DNA of 64,000 nt from Bugula neritina (taxonomy: Eukaryota; Bryozoa; Gymnolaemata; Cheilostomatida; Bugulidae), in assembly GCA_964035545.1 (NCBI GenBank), contig OZ037766.1, positions 22,122,767 through 22,186,766 on the forward strand. Direction: 5' to 3'. A program made the translations under genes and the position numbers. The notes below the pieces were generated by a model. That model was not told the origin of the DNA. It saw nothing but the letters and a program-made list of their open reading frames with translations, and searched no databases. The number at the start of each line of letters is the position of its first letter. Within the stretch, counting starts at the first letter, position 1. Shown piece after piece: positions 21,111 to 34,700 of the stretch.

Positions 21111-24100
21111 GCTGGTGCAGTTCTTTTTCTGTTTAAAATAAATACTGCCAATACTGGTTTGTACAGAGCTGCAAACTATCCAAATATAACAAACTTGTAA
21201 ATAAGACCTTTTGGTTGGAGGGTCAACAGTTTATGTGCTGGCGGAGTAAACATATAACTATATATAGCTGCCATGTTATGTAAAAATCCTATGTGTCTAG
21301 CTAAGGAAAAAGGTAAGCGTACAATTAGTTCAATAGCTACTTTATGACATTAAACTGTTTGTATTAAATAATCATACAACTTTTCTTTTTAAGAGACAGC
21401 ATAAGGATGAGGATGGAGAATTAATGACTGTTGGCTAAAAAGATACACAATGTATCGAGTATAACAATCGCATCAACTTTTGTTTTAATAAATTCTTATT
21501 GATACTTTTTTCAGTTATATTCAGTAGTATTGTTGTATTCTATTTTGTTTGATGCTTGAAGTTGTCAAAATACTAATTAGGTAATTTAGCATAAGTTGCA
21601 ATAGTTTGAAATTAAAAGCTTGTGCATTGTGTGTAGATTACTTTGTAAAATATTTTTCTTTATTTCATTAAGTTTTTGTTATTTCTTTTGTTTGTTTACT
21701 TGAAATACAATAATTACCTTTTACATAAGGACTATGGCAAGTAAAATTTGATCGAACAATGCAATATTAGCCCACCAGTAGAATCATAAGTTGCCAACTG
21801 TTTAAATGCAGTGCATTCAGGTCACAGCCATCACAAATCTTTTTATCTGTACCAAAAGTATTGTCATAACTCCAGTCACTGCAGTTCTATAATATATTAA
21901 CTTAAACTTCAATTTAAAAAATTGATGTCATATGTAGTTGTATTATTCGACAATGCATATTACAATGTGATACATATGCTGGTAGAGTTGTCTGCTCATT
22001 GGTTAGTGTTTCTTTGATGACCAGAAGCCTGTGTTTTTAGAATAAAGTTGCTATATTTCTCTGAGTTGGATATCTATCTGGACAACCATGTATCAAGAAA
22101 GAAGCTGCCATTATTGATATTTACTCTGATGTATTAGTATTTGTTGTCTTCACTCTTCACATGTTACTTTTTGAGATACAAGTTTTTGAGACATGACTGT
22201 TAAAACTGGACTTTAGAGATTTAACTTTTGAGACTATATGCAATTTGAGTTCTTTATAATGGAACAAAACCGTATTGAGTGTTGTTTTGTACAATAAATT
22301 TTTTCAGGTATATCGCAGTACGTAACTATTCAACAGTATGCAAATATGTCGCAATAAATGAGGATGTCACAATAAGTAAGTATGTCACAGTATGTTAGTT
22401 TGTCACAAAAAGTAGTTAGAAAAAACAACAGCTAGAAGTGTCGCCTTGTCAGAGCTCAAACTTATCATTGACAGTTCTTGTGAATTATGATATTGTGTGT
22501 TTGCTGTTCACCAGCACAGCTGTTGAATTGCCCACACTTGATAGTTGCCTCGAGACTCAGTAAAAAGGCTTGTTGAAGAAATGGAAAAACATTTTGGTTA
22601 AATTAAGTAATAGATGTGTCAACTTAGCGTATTGAAATTGTATATAGTCATAATAGTCCATACCTAGACTTGTCCCTGAAAAAGTTGCAGTCTGAGCATA
22701 GATATTTCTCAAATCATGTACACGGGAAGGATAACTCTGGTTTATTCTATGTGAACCTTGACCTTAGCTAAAGTTTTTGCCAATTTATTGCAAATCAGAT
22801 AGCATTTTGTATTATACATGTACGTGATAAAGCAACAATTACTCGTTTGTTTTATTATAAGAACTCCAACTTCGTTGACCCATATGTGACCCTGCTAAAA
22901 CCAGAAGTATTGGAAAAATTAAGTTTTTCAAGTTGTTGGAAGTGTTTTAATTTTAATGTTCATTTATGCAGCAGAAGTTTTTATGTCTATAATTTTTCAA
23001 GCTATAAATTTTAATTTTTTCTAAGCTGATGGCTAGCTTATAACCATAGGTGAATAGCAAAATAATGCTTTAAATAATTGATTATTCATTATTGTGCTTA
23101 AAAGTTAATCACTAATGACTAATGAGTAATGACTTAATCATATGAAATTAAAATTTAATTAATTAATATTAAATTTAATATTACTAATATTATAATAATA
23201 TTGAATTTGATGATCGTATTAATAATAATATTGAACAAGAATTTCAATTTGTTGTTGAATTTGATTATATTTAATTTATTTTAATGTAATTATAACTATT
23301 ACTATAGGCTACAAATATAAGTTGTACTTGTACTTGTAGACTAAGCCAGTTTAAGTATTTATTTAAAATTAAATGTTCATACAGTTAGTATTAGTATTAC
23401 TATTAGCATCTCAATCTGTATTACTATTAGTACCTCACTCTGTATTAGTTATTACTATCACTGTATTAGCATTACTCTTACTATTGCTATCAACAATAAA
23501 TCACATCAATATAAATATTATTAATAATAATACGTAATAAGTAATAACTATTACCGTTGGTATTATATTTAAATTTAGTGATTTACTATTACTAATACAG
23601 TATTACTAATAGTAATGGTAAAACTAAATGTAATGCTAATACTAATAGTAATAGAGTAATACTAATAGTAAATTAGTGTAATACTAATAGTAATAGTAAT
23701 AGTAATACTAATTCTAATAATAGCAGTCAGTATAGTAGTGTAACTGTAATATTAATACTAATAAGTAATAATCATAATGCAGTTTAGGTTATACACATTG
23801 AATTTGATACTCACACTTATACTGATACAGTGGTGCTGATACTAAGGTTTAGATTTAACTAGAATTTATAGTTATTATAATCATGCTGGTAATTTAACTT
23901 TAATTTTTCTGTTATACTATTAGTGTAAGTTCTAGTATAAATATATGTATAACCAACCATAATATATAATATATAACCATATACATGTATAACCAACACT
24001 TATGCTTATAGTTATAGTTATACTATCAGTATGAGTATCAGTATAAGTATAACCAGCATAATTATCCATAACTTTCTGTTAATGTTTATTTTATAAATGT

Positions 24101-25720
24101 GACGATGCTTATTAAATAATTAATAACATGATAATGATTATGGTCTTTTTGGATAATCATGTTAACTATTATATAAGATATGTCACAGTTTAGTACTAAT
24201 ATATTTGTCTAATACTTTTATATATTATTGATAGTCATATTGATATTGTTATTTTGTACTTGTAGGCTAATAACTATCACTATAATAATGATAACTCAAC
24301 AAATATGACAGTTTAACCTAAAACTGTAATTCAGACTGAAGCTGATACTATCATTATTAGTATTACATTTTAATTTTTTCTAACCTATTAGTTTTACTCT
24401 TAAATAATTGATTATTTTTATTTGCCAATATTATAGTTATGATCTTGCATTCAGATTTAATTTAGTATGTATATGATACTTGGTATAACTCTAAGTATTA
24501 TACTTGGAGTTAGTCCATATTAATATTAATACAAAAAACATTTATAGAGTGTTATAACTATTAATAACACCTTGTAGGTGATATGATAAGGAATGTCATT
24601 TTGATAGCTACTGACACTAATTATTATACTAATAGCCTGTGTCAGATGATAAGCCAAACTCAATATGAAGATAATGCTACACTGATAGTGATACTGATAT
24701 TCAGTTGTTTACTCATACTATTTTAATTGTGGTATTGAAACTCATTCGGATACTGACATTATTGCATATGCTAAAATTATCTCTTTATCAAACTCATAAT
24801 GTTACTTATACTGATAATGCTAACCATACTGTTGCTGTAAAGGTATCTGCGTTTATGATCATACCTATACTTGAAAATTGGAAATTGAAAATTATAATCA
24901 AATTGATAATAGTGGGGTAATAATAAATGTTATATTTTTTAAAATAATTGTCATCCTCATACTAATGGCTTAACTCCTCCTTCACTTTAATCTTATAACT
25001 ATAATAGTAGCTTAATGAATATTAGTTATAGCTTAGGTAATAAAAAAGTTATTTTTATTTGTCACTATAATTAATTTAGTTTAAAACAAAACTTTTATTA
25101 AGTATTCTATGTACTTGAGCACAAAATACACTGGATTATCAAAATATGTATTTACATTACAATCTAATAAATCTTTGGGCGTTATATGGATATATTGAGC
25201 TATAGCTATAAACGTATTCTGTGTTTACCTGAATCCTATTCTTAAGTTAATGAGCGAGCTAAGGATAGAAAACCAGTGACTTATTGAACTCCTGTTATAA
25301 CATTTTATGTAAGTGTAAGGAAAGATTGCGGTAAAGCATTCCAGTTGTCAACTACTCCATAAGAGCAAAACTGCTTTCTTGTGTTATTTCTTTCGTATTG
25401 TTTGCTAAGCTTTAATGTATGTCCTCTAGTGTGGGATATCTTGGAAGGTACACAAAATAAATCCATGACAATAGAATATATGTGTTTTATTTAATTTATT
25501 TAGTTTACTTTTAGGTATTTACTGACGTTTGTGAAAGGACATCAAGTAGCCTCTGATTTTGTGTGAAGCTAAATAACCCCAAGCAAATACATTTACCATG
25601 GAATAGCAATCATGGACCTTTTTCTGAATTCAATTTGGAACCTAGCTACATTTTAATTTGAAGAAACACATCTTTGCTTTTAAAAGTTAACCTTCTAGTG
25701 AATTCAGTGCTTTTAGCAAT

Positions 25721-28700
25721 ATGGCACAGTGGAAAGAGTTTAAAAGACTTGGAATTGGTAAGAATATTGAACATTCTTGGTTGCTATGGTTTTATTGGCT
25801 GAGAAGTTTTCATACAATATTTATGCTGCATGTGAAATGTTTAAGAATAGTTATGATGTATGTTACGTTAGGTATGCTTAATTATAAGATTTGACTAAAT
25901 TGTGGTATATTTAGCTTCATGTAACTTTGTTTATTAACAAGTTAATCTAATTTATGATCATTTATTAAAATAATTATCCAACTTTGTAGCTAATGTTCTT
26001 TAGCCAACAATTTTCTTGGAAATTTTTTTTGTTAAAATAAGTAACTCTAAACAGTTAAGCTCAAATCATAGCATAAATTAATTTATAATAAATCTTTACT
26101 TTACTTTACTAGTAGAGAATTCTCCACAAGACAAGTGTGTTATCCTGCCATTACTTATATGTTATATCACCTTCAGCTTGTAATAATATCCATTGGTACC
26201 CTATAGACTGAAACTATTTAGTAGAACTCAAATAAAGCTCCAATTGCCTCAGCTAAGATAACTTCAGAGCCAGCTATGATTGTGGATTTGTTTTAGTTAT
26301 CATTTTTATTGCAAAAATATTCTATAATGTAATTAAAGTTTTTGACAACTTTTGAGTAAAAGCTCAAAACCATGTGAAACCAAAACTCTGCCATTTTAGA
26401 AATTGTTTTAAATTTTGGAACTTGGTTATTCACTAGTCCCCAGTTTGAGTGGTTACATGTGGGCTCATATTTTGATTGCTTTTACACCAAATATATTTTT
26501 TTCGTATTGGGAAGTAATATTAGAATTGGATTCTATGGGCAATAAGTGTAAGATAAGACTTTAACTTCTCCATGGGCCTTTTGTTTTTGATGACAACAGT
26601 CTAATTCATGCTTTCTTTTAAAAAATTGGCTTTAGTCTTTATAGGGTTTTGAATTAAATAATATTAAGATCTTTTGTCATCTATTCTTTTTATACCCTTA
26701 GAAAACTTAACGTAACATTGCTATCCTAAGATAAATTTCATTTCGTAAGACACAAATGTTTAGTGAATCTGTTACATGATGGTGCATTGTGTATTACTGT
26801 TTCCCTACGCTGTAGCACACATACTATGCACAAATATTATTATGTTAATTAGAATTAGTGAATCTCTAACTTTCTAATGATACACAATAATCTTTTAGTG
26901 GCTGAATATTTCAAAGTATTTAATTACTGGACTTGTATTATTTTTCAGTTGTTAGTCATTATCGGCCCTCTGAGTCAGATAGCTATCACATGCCTGTATG
27001 CGTTGGGGACACACTGCACATACTGGAAACAGATGGAGGTTTAGTATTCTATCTCATGTCTCGTACTTCCAAATATTTATATATGAGTCATTATTTGAAT
27101 TACTCATGTATGACTGGTTTTGTTACTAACAATGTGGCCTGTACAAGTAGCTCCTATAACATTGGGATATTATGCTATGCTCTAAATAATTTTATTCTTT
27201 TTTAATCTCTCAAGCATGTTGCACTTTACATGCAAAGTTAAGCAAGCGTTGAGACATGTAATTTTTCTGCTTCATTTCTACTTAGTAATGTTTGAAGAAA
27301 GAGGATATACTAAGTCAAAATTTGCTTGAATGCAATTATGATTTGTCCTTTAGTCAATAGTGCCTAGGTTCAAGTTCCATTCTCATTCTAGTTATATACT
27401 ATTATTAGTTTGAAGAAAACCTGAAATAATCTTTTTCTCTTTAAATGTGAAGCAAGTTTGAATAGGATACAATATAATGTGCATACTTTACTCTGTTACT
27501 AGTGTGTGTACAAGCCATCGTTCAGAGATCATACTCTACATGAAAACGTTTTTACCTTATATAAATGCTTTAATAATACATTCGCTAGACTGTATTGTAT
27601 ATTCCTTTTTAAAAATGTACATTATCACTACTGACTGAGTCAATTTAGTAATACAAAACATGGTATATGTGTGTGAAAAGAACTTTAGTCACACTCTAGA
27701 ATGTAGAGTGTATATTATATTATGTAATGCTATATAGATTGTTGTCTAGTTGAATATTTTACTCATTGCTTCTCAGATTGGTATAGAGGCTTTTTAATAA
27801 GAGATCGGACTGTGAAAGGAATTGTTCCAGCCAGTTATGTTCACATCAAAGACTGCTCCATTGTGAAAATAGGGTGAGTTATTTACAAGTAATGAAACTA
27901 CAGGCTGTGCTGTGGTATCAGTTGTAGTATTAATAATAGTAGTAGCAGCAGCAGCAGCAACAGCAGTAGTAGTAGCAGCAGTAGCAGCAGTAGTAGTAGC
28001 AGTAGCAGTAGTATTGGTAGTAGTAGTAGTAGCAGCAGCAACAGCAGCAGTAGTAGTAGTAGTTCTAGTAGTAGTAGAAGTAGTAGTAGTAGTAGCAGTA
28101 GCAGTAGTAGTAGCAGTAGTAGCAGCAGTAGCAGCAACAGCAGCAGCAGTAGTAGTAGCAGTAGCAGTAGTATTGGTAGTATTGGTAGTAGTAGTAGTAG
28201 CAGCAGCAACAGCAGCAGTAGTAGTAGTAGTTCTAGTAGTAGTAGCAGCAGCAGTAGTAGCAGTAACAGCAGCAGCAGCAACAGCAGCAGTGGGTAGTAG
28301 CAGCAGCAGTAGTAGCAGTAACAGTAGCAGCAGTAGTAGCAGCAGTAGTAGCGATAGCAGCACTAATGTTGTAAAAGTGATGGTGGCAGCAACGGTACAG
28401 GTACTATAGTGATAGTAAGAATTTAAGCAAGTGCATTTAATGTTAGCAATAGCAGTATAGTAATAGACTAATTGTATTAGAATACTAATATAGTAAGATT
28501 GTTATAGTGGTAGATACAATACAATGTATTGACTCATTCAGCTATTCATTGCATCATGTTTATTCATCACCTCTAGTGCTAGTAATTTGCATAATGACTT
28601 AGTAAAATTATTATTACTCAAAACAATGTTGCCTATTTGTAGTTAATGGCAGTAGTATTTTGGCTGAATGACTGTACAAGAAAAACTGTCCCTAATAACC

Positions 28701-31700
28701 ATTCATATGCACTGCTTAGTGCACATAATATGCTTATATACTACATCATGTATATTATATGCAAATACACTACATCATGTATGAATTATTATATGCTTAT
28801 ATACTACATAATACTTGTACTCATAATGCTGATTACTTAGTTTGTTATAAACTCCATTGATTTTTCTCAGAAACGATGAGTCAATGTACTCGAAGGACCC
28901 AGCCATCGTACAGGAAATTACATCAGTGTTGAGAGAATGGGGGCTTCTCCTTCGAAATCTTTTTATCGTAAGATCATCACTCTTTTATATGAGATTCAAT
29001 ACTTTTGATTTCATTCACGATAACTTTTAGTTGAACTTTTTTTTACAGTTGCATTGGTTACTGCTTATGTTTTTGTAGATTGACAGCTTACAGGCAAATT
29101 AGTCTTGGAAATTGTTTTCTATTCAAGTTAATGATTTGTTGCAAATTTCTTTAAATTATTTCAAGCAAATGAAATATGCCTACTATGTTTTTTGGCTTTG
29201 GAATAGTAGCTCAATATAGTTAATGTGATAAACATATTAAATAGGTCATATGACATAGCAAAGAACAAGGCGCCTGTTTCAAAATCAGCAAGCGCCTATT
29301 AGAAAATAAAAATATTAAATTTTGCTTTTAATATTGAACTTTAAATGTTAAATGACTTTAATTGTTAAAGTTTTAAATAGTTATAATTTTATACTAATTA
29401 GCTTGTGACTTGGTTATTCATGTAGTTTTAGTTATTGAACAATGAAATTATAAATTTTGTGGCAGCTACATTAATTATTCTGTAAAAACATATAATATTA
29501 TTATCAGCATGCATATGTGACACTTAAGCTGATGTGATGAATTGGCATTACTGCACCCACATTGAGCATTGTTTCAATTTGATATTTCTACAAACAATGG
29601 ACATGATATTCTGATAGCAATATGTTTCAATTGGTTATTTCAACACCACTATTAGTATATTGTATTACACTACAACTGTTGATGTTTCAAAATTTTTTTT
29701 CCAGTTTTTACCTGCTTAGTAGCTTAGTGACTGTTGAAAGTAAATATTAGAATTAAAATAGAAATATAAGATGTATTATAATCAAGTCGATAATTTTCAT
29801 ACACTAAAAACAATTTTTTTATTAATGCTGGCAACAAAATGAAGTTTTGATTCTCAAAGTGGTTTTTTGTTAAATTTCAGTTTTTAAAATTTATCAGTTT
29901 CAAAATTAACCTTTTCCTAAATGATCATTTCTTACTCGGTTTTACTAAAATGTGTATTACTTATATTCTAGAGTAACAAAATGGCAGACTTTAGGAAGAT
30001 TGAGGAGATGATGTTAAAGTTGATTACGATCAGGCGAGACATGATGTCAAAGAAGCTAACAAAGGTATGCTTTACGCTGTTCTTTCTATTTGTGATGTAA
30101 TCTCTTATCCCAGTTTAGTTTATTTTATATTCCATTTCTCTTTTATTTTTTATTTTAGGATGATTACCGGCAAAAGCAACTGGAGGCTACGGCAAAGATA
30201 GATTATGGGAATATGTGAGTGGCCAGAGGCTTACCTTTAGTCTGAGAATAGTTTATGTTTATTTTCATAATGATAAAAAATTATGATTTTCTGTAGTTCA
30301 AAATATCTTTAGTAAAAGTAAGTACACTATAGTCTGGGCTAATTATATAATCAGATTGAGATCTTAGCTGTGGCTAAAATATGGTTTAGGCTATGCTACT
30401 TATTTGCTAGGATTCAAATGTTTGGTCAACAGACATTCTGAAGAATATATTCATGAGTGATTAATTTTCACTTTTTAATAATAAGTTGCTTAGGATTCTC
30501 TTAAAAAGGTTCCACTCAGCAACATTTTCAGTATTATGACTTTTTATCCAAACTTGATATAAAAAACATTATTAAAATTATTTTGTTAAACTGCTTGGAA
30601 AAAACACTATCAAACTAGGCACTGTCTATCTGGTAAGTTTACAGGTTCATATAGAGTAGTTACAGCTTTCATAATTGGAATGTCCGTACAAAGGATTTAT
30701 AAAAGGAATAACCCCCACTAATTTATTTTATAATTTTACCAACTTTTTATTATTCAGTATTTGTTAAGACACATCTACAAGTTAACAGTATTGGTGTAAT
30801 TGCTGCCAATATTTGTATCTATTTATTGATTTATTCAACACTTTTTTTACCATCAGGTTACTTGGGCTAGATTTAACTGTAAGGGATGAAGATGGGGAAG
30901 TGATCAACTCAGAGTGTATTGGTGCTATAGAGTTGTTCAGGCAACACAGAACTACGCTAGAGCGTAATGCTCAGCGTCGCAAACAACCAGACAACCGGCT
31001 GACACAGCGACACACTCTCAACTTGTTTGTCAGTGTGTGCAATGTCATATGTAGAGTCGGGGATGAAGTAGACGTGATTATGGCGCTATATGACGCCACA
31101 TCGGGGAAGTTCTTCAGGTTTGCATAATAATTTGATTAAATATTATTATTTTATTAAATTCTCGGATAAGGATTGCATTTGAATAACTTGGAAGATTTGC
31201 AAAGTAATTTGTTTTTTGGATATTGTATGTAATCGTTGAAGTTGTTTTTCCTAATTAGTGCCGATGTTTTGGCAATTGCCTATTGAAGTTATAAGCTCTA
31301 TGACTCACTAGTACTTGGATAGACTGCCTTGAAATATCTGTGAAACTAGGTTTCATATTGTAATTTTAGTGAAAACTATGTCATAAAGTATAGTCAGAAA
31401 GGAATGCTCAAGGACCTGGACTTGTTGAACAACCTGCGAGTATTATTTTCTGTAAGCATAGTTTTCTTATATTTATATATACTTGAGTCTAGTACAAATG
31501 ATCTTTATTAATTCAACTTTTTCTTCATTTCACAGTCATGCCATGAGTTTTTTCGTACTATCTGTCATTTGTATGAGATCATGTGTGTACATGGGGGTTT
31601 CCTTATTCCATGTAATGCTTTGTATTTATCCATCTAGCATATTGTCATATTTGTATTTACTGTTGAGCATATTATCATTTGTATTTACTGCTTCCTTTTT

Positions 31701-34700
31701 TTATATTTAATAATTTTCATATGCCATACACACATTGCCCACAATTGCATAAACACACACGCCCACAGTTCGACATTAATTAGTCCAAACTTTTTTAAGG
31801 ATTTGGGGAGTAAGGATTTGAGAACTGTTAGAGAAAAGGTGTTTCTGGTGTGTCAAGTAGTCCGACTTGGTGGCATGTTCCCACCTGTGGACAATGAAGG
31901 CAAACCAGTAAAGTTGAAGAACATTTTACGTCGTCCTTTTGGAGTTGCTGCTCTTGATGTTACTAGCATACTCAATGGAGATATTAGCTATGATGAAGAC
32001 AAGCAACACTTTGTCCCTATTTTGCCGTATGTACTGTATTCTATATATTATATTAAATCTACTAAAAGTTGAAGTTGGTTGCTCAAGTGCTGACTTTTTT
32101 ATGAAAATTGTGTTTCTTTTATTTTTTGAAATTTTGTTGATTAGTTTTACTAAGTTATTTTCTTGCTTTCTCAGGTGCAGCCGTAATGATAGTTTAGAGA
32201 GTGTGATTAAAGAGGCGGTTAAGGTGGAAGAGGTCACTCAGAGAACCCACAAAGGTCAAGGTAGGATATATATATTTAACTTTCTGAAGCTTGTGACACA
32301 GCTCTAGTATCTCATACAGCCTTATTGTTCGTATGGTTTAGTTTCGTCTCTAATCATTCTAGGTATGCATGTTTACTATTTACCTTTCATATTGTGTATT
32401 TTGTCTTTCCCAGTGCTTATCAGTTTCTATACTTATTGTATATAAGGTAAGCCCATTGCATAGACAGGGTACATGTTGCAGGTAAACCATCCATCACCTG
32501 AATTTTGTAGGTATTTGGGTGTCGGTGCGGTTACTGGATGGAGACTTGAAGCAGGTGAAAGAAGAGTACCCACACTTGATAGTCGGCCATACTGCTGTAG
32601 CTAGGAAGATGGGGTTTCCCGAGGTTATCATGCCAGGTTTGTTGTCATAGCAATTTGTTGTTATAGCGATTTGTTGCCATAGCGATTTGTTGCCATAGCG
32701 ATTTGTTGTCATAGCCTGCTAACTTTTACAGTGTTCTTATACGATAAATTTCCAAGCTTTTTTGCAATGTGCAAATGGGTTTTTTCATTTGATGTTCGGA
32801 AACAGTTGCATTGAATGAAACCACAATCATATGTTCATGCAAACTGCGACCACAAATTCATCCATACAAGCATCCATTCGCATAATTCGAAACATTTGAA
32901 ATGCAGTGATAATAAGTATGACTTGTAATATATGTTTTAGCTGATGTGAGGAATGATTTCTACGTCACAATCAATAGTGGTGATTTCAGTCAGAGGAATC
33001 TTGGTGAGCGGAACATTGAGATGACTATGCAGGTGTGCAGTCGTGACGGCAAGTCTCTCGGAGTAAGTGTCAGCAAGTCATATGACTGACTCATCACTTG
33101 ACCTATATACTGCCAAGTGGCTAGCTCCTTATAAAACTGGCGCTCATCAGTTTAATCTTTTGACCTCTGGGAAGAGCTGCATTTTACTACCTCAATACAG
33201 AGTGCCAGCTTTGTGTTTGCCATTTATTTTTGAGCATGCATTGGTCTTGGGGCATCTTAGGTTGCCAAAGGCAGTTAGTACCTACTGTTATCTATGTTTG
33301 TGTTATGTTGCTGTACATAATAAGTTGCTTTAAACCCGTGAGTAGTGGGACACCCACCTTTACCCTCTGTGTGTAAACTGTTATATTATGTTGACCACCA
33401 ACAGATTCGTAAAGACAGCATGCTCATTGGCAGACAGTCTGCTGATGTAGGTGTTGACAATGCTGAGATAACCCACGTGAGTACTGCTCAATCCCAGTAG
33501 TGGCTTTCCTCTTTACAACTTACACTCTTATTGGTTGGGTGTTGGGCAGTTGGTACCTCTCTATTAGTTGTTGTTTGCTAGACGTTGTCTCAACCCAGCA
33601 GATTGTGTGTTGCTGTTTGTAGAATTTTTAGATTCCTACTAAAATGCTGCATAGAATGTGTGTGCACAAGGCCATAGTTGACTGTGTTGGAATGTTTTGT
33701 TATTACTCACAATAGCACAATAGTCTCACTATTTGGATGTTATTTATTTTTTCAAACTGTTTTGAAATTTTCACATCTTCAGTTGAGTTTTCTCGCTCAT
33801 TCCATATATTATATGTTTAGGCTGGCCATGCCAACCTCTTCTATAATACTCGTATCACTATAATGCAGCGCTGGGTTTGTGCTATAACTAAAAACGGGTG
33901 AATAACAATTTTGCTTAAAAATGGAATCAATTATAATCTACGTTAATGGAATATAATATTTACTTTGATCAGCTTTACAGTTAACTGGTGCTGGTTAGGC
34001 TGATTGAGCTTCTGGTTTTCTGTGATTAGTGCTGCTAAGTCAAAACTTCTGCAATATTCTGTTTTGAAACTCAACACTAAATTGTTTACTGCTGTTTCTT
34101 CTCCTACTAACTTGCCTGTTTCTTATTTTTTAGAATGTCATATCTGTGGGAGGGGGAGCAGACCTCCAATCTGAGTATAAGTCTGTAATCTACAGGCACC
34201 AGGACACCCCTCGTTGGTTTGAGACGTTCAAAGTGGCAGTACCTATTGAAGAGTTCTACAACTGCCATCTCAAGTTCACTTTCAAACATGTTAGCGAGAG
34301 TAAGTTCTTTTACTTCATGTGTTTTATACTAAAGAAAACAAGGCAGAAGGCAGGACGAGGCAGAACTTTGTGACAGTACATAAGTTTGTTTTCTGTTGCA
34401 GATAGAGATAATAAACCATTTGCCATGTCGCATGTCTCATTCATCAGTTCAGACGAAACTACCCTGGCAGACGGCGAGCATGACCTTCTCGTGTACTCGG
34501 TGAGCACTGTTACCAAGTAATACTATTCTTTCTTAAAACAAACACTTATGTATATTTAATAAAATCACTGGAGTAAAAAAAGTACTATTAATGCTATTTC
34601 AGCTGCCAGTGCTATTACTAGTACCTTAACAACAGTTATTACTAGTACTTTAACTACTGCTATTGCTAGTACCTCAACCACAGTTATTACTAGTACCTCA

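Larger units (their letters stand above)
20462..25720. other. Gene-poor, AT-rich intergenic region
   Basis: About 5.3 kb of low-complexity DNA: an (AT)n tract near 20880-21110, degenerate tATGTCACAaTAAG units near 22310-22420, and long stretches of ATTACTATTAG/AATACTAATAG repeats at 23380-23760. ORFs are short and have biased composition. I see no gene. The last few hundred bases should include the DOCK promoter and 5' UTR, but no core element stands out. Confidence 0.55.

Noticed and set aside
21290-21440. Possible further exons after the helical protein (GTAAGC donor near 21312, short frame ending TAA 21438)
   Set aside because: The phases do not fit the preceding exon and the frames hit stops at once.
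27340-27390. B-box-like GGTTCAAGTTCC in DOCK intron 2
   Set aside because: No A box at the right distance and no paired arms.
27794-28409. Long ORFs on both strands of poly-Leu, poly-Thr/Ala and poly-Val/Ala type
   Set aside because: They are translations of the AGY triplet repeat in DOCK intron 3 and have no coding signature.
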